The notes under the pieces are model-generated. The model saw nothing but the letters and a program-made list of their open reading frames with translations. It was not told the origin of the DNA and did not search any database. A DNA stretch of 5,169 nucleotides from Pseudomonadota bacterium (GTDB lineage Bacteria; Pseudomonadota; Alphaproteobacteria; Rhizobiales; Tepidamorphaceae), in NCBI GenBank assembly GCA_023435545.1, contig JAEYRQ010000636.1, forward strand, positions 1 to 5,169, written 5' to 3'. Below are positions 1 through 4,536 of the stretch, in pieces. Positions within the stretch are counted from its first letter, which is position 1; the number at the start of each line of letters is the position of its first letter. The position numbers and the translations under genes are program-made.

Positions 1-98
1 ATCACCACCCGCGCCCCCCCCACCCCGCCCACCCCCCCGACGAATCCGGCCAGCGCGACCGCGAGGATCGCGACGAGGGTTGCGGGATCGGGCAGCAT
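1..98 (-). CDS. Partial membrane protein, possibly TauE/SafE (TSUP) family permease N-terminus
   Basis: A minus-strand reading frame opens at the ATG at 98–96 and stays open to the left edge, giving about 32 residues. It begins MLPDPATLVAILAVALAGFV and continues into a Gly/Val-rich stretch (GGVGGVGG). An in-frame TGA lies six codons upstream, so this ATG is the first possible ATG start. The hydrophobic segment around residues 7–28 looks like a first transmembrane helix. The AGF-x-x-x-x-x-GG pattern resembles the N-terminus of TSUP/TauE-SafE sulfite or organosulfur exporters, but this is only a resemblance over a short stretch. No clear Shine-Dalgarno sequence is visible. The G-runs (C-runs on the plus strand at 14–21 and 32–38) could hide a sequencing indel that would change the frame. 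The gene is divergent from ruvC. Confidence 0.4.
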   Translation of the reverse strand, partial: MLPDPATLVAILAVALAGFVGGVGGVGGARVV

Positions 99-165
99 CG
101 TCGTGGGCGGGTCTCAACGAGGGACGACGCGGCAACATAGCGCAACTGACGATGCCGCGCGCTGG

Positions 166-179
166 CCATGCCGGCATGG
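166..179. repeat. 14-bp perfect palindrome upstream of ruvC
   Basis: CCATGCCGGCATGG is a perfect 14-bp palindrome ending 18 bases before the chosen ruvC start codon. It could be an operator in the divergent intergenic region, or a 5-bp hairpin with a CCGG loop in the ruvC leader. The bases are seen directly; any function is inference. Short GC-rich palindromes arise by chance in such DNA. Confidence 0.3.
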
Positions 180-197
180 ATGCGGCTAGATCGGCGC

Positions 198-710
198 ATG
201 GCGGCGCACACGATTCGGATCATCGGCATCGACCCAGGCCTCAGGCGGCCCGGTTGGGGCGTGATCGACATGACCGGCAACGCGCTCGCCTTCGTCGGCG
301 CGGGGCCGGTGACGTCTGACGACAGGCTGAGCCTCGCCGAGCGGCTGCTGCAGCTTCACGCGGGCCTGTGCGACATCCTCGACGCGCAGGCCCCGCAGGA
401 GGCCGCCGTCGAGCAGACCTTCGTCAACCGCGACGCGACCGCGACGCTGAAGCTCGGCCAGGCGCGCGGGATCGCCCTGCTTGTGCCGGCCTCGCGCGGG
501 CTTCCCGTCGCCGAATACGCGCCGAACCTCGTCAAAAAGACCGTGATCGGCACCGGCCACGGCGACAAGAAGCAGATCCGTATGATGATCGCGGTGCTGC
601 TGCCCAAGGCGAAGGTCGATTCCGACGACGCGGCCGACGCGCTCGCCATCGCCGTGACGCATGCCCATCACCGGGCCTCCAGGGTGCTGGCGGCGGCGCT
701 GGCGGGGTAG
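198..710 (+). CDS. ruvC: RuvC, crossover junction endodeoxyribonuclease (Holliday junction resolvase)
   Basis: RuvC is the dimeric, Mg-dependent endonuclease that cuts Holliday junctions symmetrically after RuvAB branch migration (EC 3.1.21.10, formerly 3.1.22.4). From the ATG at 198 the protein has 170 residues; E. coli RuvC has 173. The N-terminal [14 protein letters not shown] (residues 10–23) holds the first catalytic acid, D12. The second is E72 in the AVEQTF stretch, followed by F75, the equivalent of the junction-stacking Phe. The KLGQARG motif (85–91) and the C-terminal [13 protein letters not shown] (143–155) supply the last two acids, D144 and D147. All four match E. coli D7, E66, D138 and D141, so the enzyme should be active. 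An in-frame ATG at 168 would add ten residues ([10 protein letters not shown]) with no family counterpart, so 198 is preferred; neither start has a strong Shine-Dalgarno. No LexA box is seen upstream within the window. Confidence 0.95.
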   Translation: MAAHTIRIIGIDPGLRRPGWGVIDMTGNALAFVGAGPVTSDDRLSLAERLLQLHAGLCDILDAQAPQEAAVEQTFVNRDATATLKLGQARGIALLVPASRGLPVAEYAPNLVKKTVIGTGHGDKKQIRMMIAVLLPKAKVDSDDAADALAIAVTHAHHRASRVLAAALAG

Positions 711-713
711 GAT

Positions 714-728
714 GTTCTTGACTTGTTC
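714..728 (+). promoter_or_regulatory. LexA (SOS) box of alphaproteobacterial type
   Basis: The sequence is GTTC-TTGACTT-GTTC, a perfect match to the direct repeat GTTC-N7-GTTC bound by LexA in alphaproteobacteria such as Rhodobacter and Caulobacter. It begins three bases after the ruvC stop codon. Its spacer contains the TTGACT -35 element of a predicted promoter, so bound LexA would block RNA polymerase. ruv genes are established SOS targets in many bacteria. The match and its position are seen directly; control by LexA is inferred. Confidence 0.8.
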
Positions 729-747
729 GCAGCGTCGCGCCTAGGAA
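718..747 (+). promoter_or_regulatory. Predicted sigma-70 promoter for the AbrB-like gene, ruvA and ruvB
   Basis: The -35 element is TTGACT at 718–723, also readable as the alphaproteobacterial form CTTGAC at 717–722. A weak -10 follows at 742–747 (TAGGAA, 18-base spacer) or 741–746 (CTAGGA, 17-base spacer). Transcription would start near 754, leaving only about 15 bases before the ATG at 769 but retaining the GGGGAG ribosome site at 755–760. The -35 lies inside the LexA box, the arrangement expected of a repressed SOS promoter. Confidence 0.6.
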
Positions 748-768
748 TCTCTCCGGGGAGTCGTAGCA

Positions 769-957
769 ATGCGGATGTCGACGAGAGGCCGGATCACCAT
801 TCCGAAGCATTTGCGCGACAAGTATGGGTTCACGCCGGGCACCGAGGTGGGCATCATCCTGAAGGACGGCCTCATCCACATCACGAAGAAGAGGCCGGCC
901 GACGAGGCCCCGAAGACGTCCGGCGATGAGCCGTCGTCCAAGAGAGCTCGACGGTGA
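769..957 (+). CDS. AbrB/MazE/SpoVT-family DNA-binding protein, orphan
   Basis: This 62-residue protein has a swapped-hairpin AbrB-type DNA-binding domain in residues 4–41. The pattern [26 protein letters not shown], followed by a short strand [11 protein letters not shown], is typical of MazE/VapB antitoxins and SpoVT-like regulators. These dimerise and bind palindromic DNA. Residues 42–62 form a polar tail ending in KRARR, shorter than the toxin-binding tails of many VapB proteins. The start is set by GGGGAG (755–760) eight bases before the ATG; a second ATG two codons in is also possible. No VapC/PIN or MazF toxin lies on either side, so it is either an orphan antitoxin or a stand-alone regulator. 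Its TGA overlaps the GTG start of ruvA (GTGA), implying translational coupling. By hand count GC is about 62%, lower than the roughly 70% of neighbouring ruv sequence, which hints at later acquisition. The family call is firm; the biological role is unknown. Confidence 0.85.
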   Translation: MRMSTRGRITIPKHLRDKYGFTPGTEVGIILKDGLIHITKKRPADEAPKTSGDEPSSKRARR

Positions 958-1568
958 TCGGCAAGCTGAAGGGCATCGTCGACTCGCTTGGCGAGGACGC
1001 GGCGATCATCGATGTCGGCGGCGTCGGCTACGTCGCAACCTGCTCGACGCGGACGCTGGCCGCGCTCAATCCAGGCGAGGCGGCGACGCTGTTCATCGAG
1101 ACCTTCATCCGCGAGGAGCACATCCGCCTCTACGGCTTCCTGAGCGAAGCCGAGCGGCAGTGGTTCCGGCTGCTGCTGACCGTGCAGGGTGTCGGCTCGC
1201 GGGTGGCCCTCGCCGTGCTCGGCACGCTGTCGGTGGCCGATCTCGGCAATGCCATCGCCATGCAGGACAAGGCGATGGTGGCGCGCGCGCCTGGCGTCGG
1301 CCCCAAGGTCGCGGCCCGCATCGTCACCGAACTGCGTGACAAGGCCCCGGCGCTCGGCGGCTTCGACGCGGCGTTCTCGAAGGTATCCAGCGAGATCGGC
1401 GACCGGCGCCTGCCCAGCGCCTCGCGCGATGCGGTGTCGGCGCTGGTCAATCTCGGCTACGGTCAGGCGCAGGCGGGCGCGGCCGTCGCCATCGCGCTGA
1501 AGTCGGCGGGCGAGGACGCGACCACCGAGACGCTGATCCGGCATGGCTTGAAGGAACTGGCGCGGTGA
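954..1568 (+). CDS. ruvA: RuvA, Holliday junction DNA-binding subunit of the RuvAB branch migrase
   Basis: RuvA tetramers hold the four-way junction in a square-planar form and load RuvB hexamer motors. The product is 204 residues, against 203 in E. coli. Domain I (about 1–63) is the OB-fold, opening MIGKLKG and containing the acidic pin E54–E55 in [12 protein letters not shown]. Domain II (about 65–145) has two helix-hairpin-helix motifs, VQGVGSR (77–83) and APGVGPK (112–118). Domain III (about 156–204), containing SALVNLGYG, binds RuvB. The start is GTG at 954, chosen because MIGKLKG is the conserved family N-terminus; AGAGAG at 941–946 is a weak ribosome site seven bases upstream. The start overlaps the stop of the AbrB-like gene, and the stop overlaps ruvB, both as GTGA, so the three are probably translated as a coupled set. 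Confidence 0.96.
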   Translation: MIGKLKGIVDSLGEDAAIIDVGGVGYVATCSTRTLAALNPGEAATLFIETFIREEHIRLYGFLSEAERQWFRLLLTVQGVGSRVALAVLGTLSVADLGNAIAMQDKAMVARAPGVGPKVAARIVTELRDKAPALGGFDAAFSKVSSEIGDRRLPSASRDAVSALVNLGYGQAQAGAAVAIALKSAGEDATTETLIRHGLKELAR

Positions 1569-2605
1569 GCGACCGCCTGATCGACGCCGAAGTGCGGACC
1601 GACGACGAGGCCGACGGCTCGCTCAGGCCGCAGACGCTCGATACGTTCGTCGGCCAGGCGCAGGCGCGGCAGAATCTCCGGATCTTCATCGAGGCGGCGC
1701 GCTCGCGCGGCGAGGCGCTGGACCATGTGCTGTTCGCAGGCCCCCCCGGCCTCGGCAAGACGACGCTCGCCCAGATCGTCGCGCGCGAACTGGGCGTGAA
1801 CTTCCGCGCCACCTCCGGCCCGGTGATCGCCAAGGCGGGCGACCTCGCCGCGCTGCTCACCAATCTCGAGGAGCGCGACGTCCTGTTCATCGACGAGATC
1901 CACCGGCTCAACCCGGCGGTGGAGGAGATCCTCTACCCGGCGATGGAGGACTTCCAGCTCGATCTGATCATCGGCGAGGGGCCGGCGGCGCGCTCGGTCC
2001 GCATCGACCTGTCGAAGTTCACACTGGTCGGAGCGACGACGCGCTCGGGGCTGCTGACGACGCCGCTGCGCGACCGCTTCGGCATTCCCGTCCGGCTCGA
2101 CTTCTACAACCAGGCGGAGCTGGAGTTGATCGTCCGACGCGGCGCCCGGGTGCTCGGCGTCGACATCGCCGACGACGGGGCGGTGGAGATTGCCCGCCGC
2201 GCGCGGGGAACGCCACGTGTCGCCGGCAGGCTGCTTCGGCGGGTGCGCGACTTCGCCATGGTCGTCGGCGGGGGGAAGATCGACCGGGCGATCGCCGATC
2301 GTGCACTCATCGAACTGGAGGTCGACGCGCTCGGCCTCGACGGGCTCGACCGGCGCTATCTGTCGACCATCGCCCTGAAGTTCGGCGGCGGTCCGGTCGG
2401 CATCGAGACCATCGCCGCCGCCCTTTCGGAGCCGCGCGATGCGATCGAGGAGATCATCGAGCCCTACCTCATCCAGCAGGGTTTCGTGCAGCGGACCCCG
2501 CGCGGCCGTCTGCTCACCCCGCACGCCTTCCGCCACATGGGCCTCGGCATCCCCAGCGAGTTCGCCCCGCAGATGGGGCTGTTCGCCGACGATGCGGAGG
2601 GGTGA
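1565..2605 (+). CDS. ruvB: RuvB, Holliday junction branch-migration ATPase
   Basis: RuvB is the hexameric AAA+ motor that pulls DNA through the RuvA-bound junction. The protein has 346 residues (E. coli 336). Visible motifs are Walker A GPPGLGKT (59–66), Walker B with DEIH (110–113), sensor 1 GATTR (156–160), the PLRDRFG stretch carrying the arginine finger (167–173), and the sensor 2 region [12 protein letters not shown] (215–226). The conserved [13 protein letters not shown] (74–86) and the IGEGPAARS β-hairpin that contacts RuvA (136–144) are also present. The C-terminal winged-helix DNA-binding domain spans about 265–335 and includes [15 protein letters not shown]. The GTG start at 1565 lies inside the ruvA stop (GTGA) and has AAGGA at 1551–1555, nine bases upstream. 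Nothing looks defective. Confidence 0.97.
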   Translation: MSDRLIDAEVRTDDEADGSLRPQTLDTFVGQAQARQNLRIFIEAARSRGEALDHVLFAGPPGLGKTTLAQIVARELGVNFRATSGPVIAKAGDLAALLTNLEERDVLFIDEIHRLNPAVEEILYPAMEDFQLDLIIGEGPAARSVRIDLSKFTLVGATTRSGLLTTPLRDRFGIPVRLDFYNQAELELIVRRGARVLGVDIADDGAVEIARRARGTPRVAGRLLRRVRDFAMVVGGGKIDRAIADRALIELEVDALGLDGLDRRYLSTIALKFGGGPVGIETIAAALSEPRDAIEEIIEPYLIQQGFVQRTPRGRLLTPHAFRHMGLGIPSEFAPQMGLFADDAEG

Positions 2606-2684
2606 GCGGGGTCGGGGGCGCGGCGCAAGCCGGCGTGGACGGCCACATGTCGACACATGCCCCGTCCCGTCGCATAAGGGCGCC

Positions 2685-3164
2685 ATGAGCACCAATGCCA
2701 GCGGAACCTGGCCCGATCTTGCGGGCCGCATCGCCGACGGGGGCCACTGGCTGCCGATCCGGGTGTATTTCGAGGACACCGACTTCTCCGGCGTCGTCTA
2801 CCATGCGAGCTATCTTCGCTTCATGGAGCGCGGGCGGTCGGATTTCATGCGGCTCTCGGGCGCCGATCACGCCGAGTTGTTCGAGGGCGACGATCCCGTT
2901 GCCTTTGCAGTGAGGCGGATGACGATCTCGTTCGAGCGGCCCGCCAGGATCGACGACGTCGTCGAGGTCGCGACGCGGGTTAAGGAAATGCGCGGCGCCT
3001 CGATGATCCTCGCTCAGGAGGTGCGTCGCGGCGAGACCGTGCTGGTCTCGGCCGAAGTGCAGGTGGCGCTGGTGACGCGCGACGGTCGGGCCCGGCGGAT
3101 TCCCCCGGAACTGCGGGCCGTTCTCGGTGGGACGGTCGAAGGGCCGGAAGGCGACGAGCCGTAA
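2685..3164 (+). CDS. ybgC: YbgC family acyl-CoA thioesterase (Tol-Pal associated)
   Basis: YbgC is a single-domain hotdog-fold thioesterase that hydrolyses acyl-CoA thioesters in the cytoplasm and is classically encoded just before tolQ. From the ATG at 2685 it has 159 residues, some 15 longer at the N-terminus than the E. coli protein. The signature YFEDTDFSGVVYHASYLRFMERGR lies at residues 28–51; D33 matches catalytic D18 of E. coli YbgC, and H40 follows in VVYH. The central helix and strands run through residues 70–135, and the Gly/Glu-rich C-terminus looks disordered. AAGGG at 2676–2680 sits four bases before the ATG, a rather short spacing. The frame is open upstream into ruvB, but that part is an out-of-frame shadow of ruvB. 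A 79-bp gap separates it from ruvB with no obvious terminator, so it may end the ruv transcript. Confidence 0.93.
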   Translation: MSTNASGTWPDLAGRIADGGHWLPIRVYFEDTDFSGVVYHASYLRFMERGRSDFMRLSGADHAELFEGDDPVAFAVRRMTISFERPARIDDVVEVATRVKEMRGASMILAQEVRRGETVLVSAEVQVALVTRDGRARRIPPELRAVLGGTVEGPEGDEP

Positions 3165-3166
3165 CG

Positions 3167-3190
3167 AAGCCTTAACCATAGCGAAGGCTT
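3167..3190 (+). repeat. Small inverted repeat after ybgC, loop carrying TTAACCAT
   Basis: AAGCCTT at 3167–3173 pairs perfectly with AAGGCTT at 3184–3190 across a ten-base loop. There is no T-run after it, so on its own it is a poor terminator; it may protect the 3' end of the ybgC message. The overlapping TTAACCAT (3172–3179) resembles a CtrA half-site of alphaproteobacteria, but such octamers are also common in intergenic DNA of this group. Confidence 0.4.
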
Positions 3191-3200
3191 GGTGTAGGTG

Positions 3201-3229
3201 GGGTCGGGCAGGTGCCCGGCCCTTGATTT
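3201..3229 (+). terminator. Probable intrinsic terminator after ybgC
   Basis: GGGTCGGGC (3201–3209) pairs with GCCCGGCCC (3214–3222) over the tetraloop AGGT. The stem has nine pairs, one of them a G·U wobble. It is followed by TTGATTT (3223–3229), a moderately T-rich tail. This is the best terminator candidate in the window and would end the ruv–ybgC transcript 37 bases after the ybgC stop. The imperfect T-tract makes partial read-through into tolQ likely. Confidence 0.65.
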
Positions 3230-3255
3230 GACATATTCGGCCGCGACCAGATGTT
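3228..3255 (+). promoter_or_regulatory. Predicted promoter for tolQRA
   Basis: A perfect consensus -35, TTGACA, lies at 3228–3233, with a weak -10 GATGTT at 3250–3255 after a 16-base spacer. It sits directly behind the predicted terminator, so tolQ appears to have its own promoter. The expected transcript starts near 3262 and has a leader of about 110 bases. The -35 is convincing; the -10 matches the consensus at only three of six positions. Confidence 0.5.
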
Positions 3256-3266
3256 GCATTGCAACA
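3252..3266. promoter_or_regulatory. Perfect 15-bp palindrome overlapping the tolQ promoter -10, candidate operator
   Basis: TGTTGCA-T-TGCAACA is a perfect 7-bp inverted repeat around one central base. It overlaps the predicted -10 and start site of the tolQ promoter, where a dimeric repressor would block transcription. The TGC-N3-GCA core loosely recalls PhaR-type sites described in alphaproteobacteria, but the flanks differ. The regulator is unknown. Confidence 0.5.
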
Positions 3267-3356
3267 CGCAACCGCCGCTGCCCTCCCGGAAGCTCCCGGG
3301 CCGGCAGGCTGTGTCCGCGGCCGTGCAGGCGCGGATCATGTCCACGAGACCGGATC

Positions 3357-3365
3357 AGGAGAGGG
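3357..3365 (+). promoter_or_regulatory. tolQ: Ribosome binding site fixing the tolQ start
   Basis: AGGAGAGGG lies 7–11 bases upstream of the ATG at 3373, offering two overlapping Shine-Dalgarno cores (AGGAG and GAGGG). It decides against the more distant in-frame ATG at 3259, which would fall inside the promoter palindrome and lacks such a site. Confidence 0.75.
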
Positions 3366-3372
3366 TCAGCCT

Positions 3373-4077
3373 ATGACGCCGCTGGAATCGACAGGCCTGC
3401 ATTCACCGGGCGAGTTGTCGATGCTGTCGCTGTTCCTGCAAGCGGACATCGTCGTCAAGCTGGTGATGATCGGCCTGATGATGGCCTCGATCTGGTGCTG
3501 GGCGATCATCATCGAGAAGGCGTTCTCCTACCGTCGCACGCGGGCGCGCATGGACCAGTTCGAGAAGGTGTTCTGGTCGGGCCATTCCCTGGACGAGCTC
3601 TACCGTACGCTATCGACCCGGCCGAACCACGCGATGGCTGCGCTGTTCGTCGCGGCGATGCGCGAGTGGAAGCGCAGCCACGAGACCGGGGCGCTGTCGC
3701 TGCTCGGCCTGCAGTCGCGCATCGAGAAGGTGATGGACGTCACCATCTCACGGGAATCAACCAGGCTGGAGAGCCGCCTGCTGTTCCTCGCCACCGTCGG
3801 CTCGGCCGCGCCGTTCATCGGCCAGTTCGGCACCGTGTGGGGCATCATGAACTCTTTCACGGCGATCGCAGCGTCGGAATCCACCAACCTTGCGGTGGTT
3901 GCGCCGGGCATCGCGGAAGCGCTGTTCGCCACCGCGCTTGGCCTGCTGGCGGCGATCCCCGCGGTCATCGGCTACAACAAGTTCTCCAACGACGTCAGCA
4001 AGCTGATCGCCCGGCTGGAGGGCTTCGCCGACGAGTTCGGCGCCATACTTTCGCGGCAATTGGACGAGAGAAGCTGA
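3373..4077 (+). CDS. tolQ: TolQ, proton-channel subunit of the Tol-Pal motor
   Basis: TolQ belongs to the MotA/TolQ/ExbB family. With TolR it forms the inner-membrane proton channel that energises TolA during outer-membrane constriction at division. The product has 234 residues (E. coli 230). Transmembrane helix 1 spans about 25–48 (IVVKLVMIGLMMASIWCWAI). A cytoplasmic loop of roughly 85 residues follows, then helix 2 (about 136–158) and helix 3 (about 173–200). The conserved channel-lining motifs are GTVWGIM (153–159) and ATALGLLAAIPA (186–197); T154 and T187 correspond to E. coli T145 and T178. A later in-frame ATG at 3421 would remove the conserved pre-helix segment less plausibly. tolR follows after only three bases. 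Confidence 0.95.
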   Translation: MTPLESTGLHSPGELSMLSLFLQADIVVKLVMIGLMMASIWCWAIIIEKAFSYRRTRARMDQFEKVFWSGHSLDELYRTLSTRPNHAMAALFVAAMREWKRSHETGALSLLGLQSRIEKVMDVTISRESTRLESRLLFLATVGSAAPFIGQFGTVWGIMNSFTAIAASESTNLAVVAPGIAEALFATALGLLAAIPAVIGYNKFSNDVSKLIARLEGFADEFGAILSRQLDERS

Positions 4078-4080
4078 GCC

Positions 4081-4527
4081 ATGGGTGCGAGCATCGCGGG
4101 GAACGGTGGCGCCGGTCGCCGGCGCGGTCGCCGATACCAGCCGATGAGCGAGATCAACGTCACGCCGTTCGTGGACGTGATGCTCGTCCTGCTCATCGTC
4201 TTCATGGTGACGGCGCCGCTGCTCACCGTCGGCGTTCCCATCGATCTGCCCGAGACCCAGGCCAAGCCGCTCGACGGCCAGAAGGAGCCGTTGACTGTCA
4301 GCGTCGACAACCAGGGACGAGTGTTCTTGCAGGATACCGAGATCACGGTCGAGGAACTGGTGCCGAAGCTGACCGCCATCGCCGAGCTTGGCGTGGAGGA
4401 GCGGGTGTTCGTGCGCGGTGACCGCACCGTCGACTACGGAACCGTGATGCGCATCATGGGCAGGCTCAACCAGGCCGGCTTCCGCCGCATTGCGCTGGTC
4501 ACCGACATCGAGCAGGGGCAACGCTGA
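4081..4527 (+). CDS. tolR: TolR, ExbD-family subunit of the Tol-Pal motor
   Basis: TolR is a single-pass inner-membrane protein that inserts into the TolQ pentamer and carries the protonatable aspartate of the motor. It has 148 residues (E. coli 142). A basic cytoplasmic N-terminus (RRRGRRY) is followed by the signature SEINVTPFVDVMLVLLIVFM in residues 23–42, with D32 equivalent to E. coli D23. The transmembrane helix is about 30–50, then VPIDLPET leads into the periplasmic domain (about 60–148), which binds peptidoglycan in studied homologues. GAGAG at 4066–4070 is a distant ribosome site, so translation is probably coupled to tolQ. The C-terminal end is short and polar (DIEQGQR). Confidence 0.95.
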   Translation: MGASIAGNGGAGRRRGRRYQPMSEINVTPFVDVMLVLLIVFMVTAPLLTVGVPIDLPETQAKPLDGQKEPLTVSVDNQGRVFLQDTEITVEELVPKLTAIAELGVEERVFVRGDRTVDYGTVMRIMGRLNQAGFRRIALVTDIEQGQR

Positions 4528-4536
4528 GGTCGACCG

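Noticed and set aside
711..768. A toxin gene or toxin remnant next to the AbrB-like gene
   Set aside because: Only 58 bases lie on the left and ruvA overlaps on the right; no PIN or MazF-like residues can be read in any frame.
1787..1801. A second LexA-like match, GAAC-N7-GAAC (GTTC-N7-GTTC on the minus strand), inside ruvB
   Set aside because: It encodes the conserved RuvB residues RELGVNF in mid-gene, with no promoter near it; the bases are explained by the protein sequence and codon bias.
2439..2684. N-terminal extension of ybgC back into ruvB
   Set aside because: The extra residues are Arg/Ser-rich and merely read ruvB DNA in another frame; the ATG at 2685 with AAGGG before it fits the YbgC family.
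2606..2684. Short dyads in the ruvB–ybgC gap, such as CGGC-GCAA-GCCG and TGTCGACA
   Set aside because: The stems are only four pairs and no T-run or promoter elements accompany them; I see no convincing regulatory signal here.
1463..2779. A 438-codon open frame on the minus strand across ruvB
   Set aside because: It is antisense to ruvB, has no recognisable family pattern, and shows the biased composition of GC-rich shadow frames.
3259..3372. N-terminal extension of TolQ by 38 residues
   Set aside because: It would start inside the promoter palindrome, lacks a ribosome site and has no TolQ-like content; the start at 3373 has a strong Shine-Dalgarno.
3198..4421. A 407-codon open frame overlapping tolQ and tolR on the plus strand
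   Set aside because: Its translation is rich in Arg, Gly and Ala with no domain pattern, and it runs out of frame with the well-supported tolQ and tolR; it is a high-GC shadow frame.
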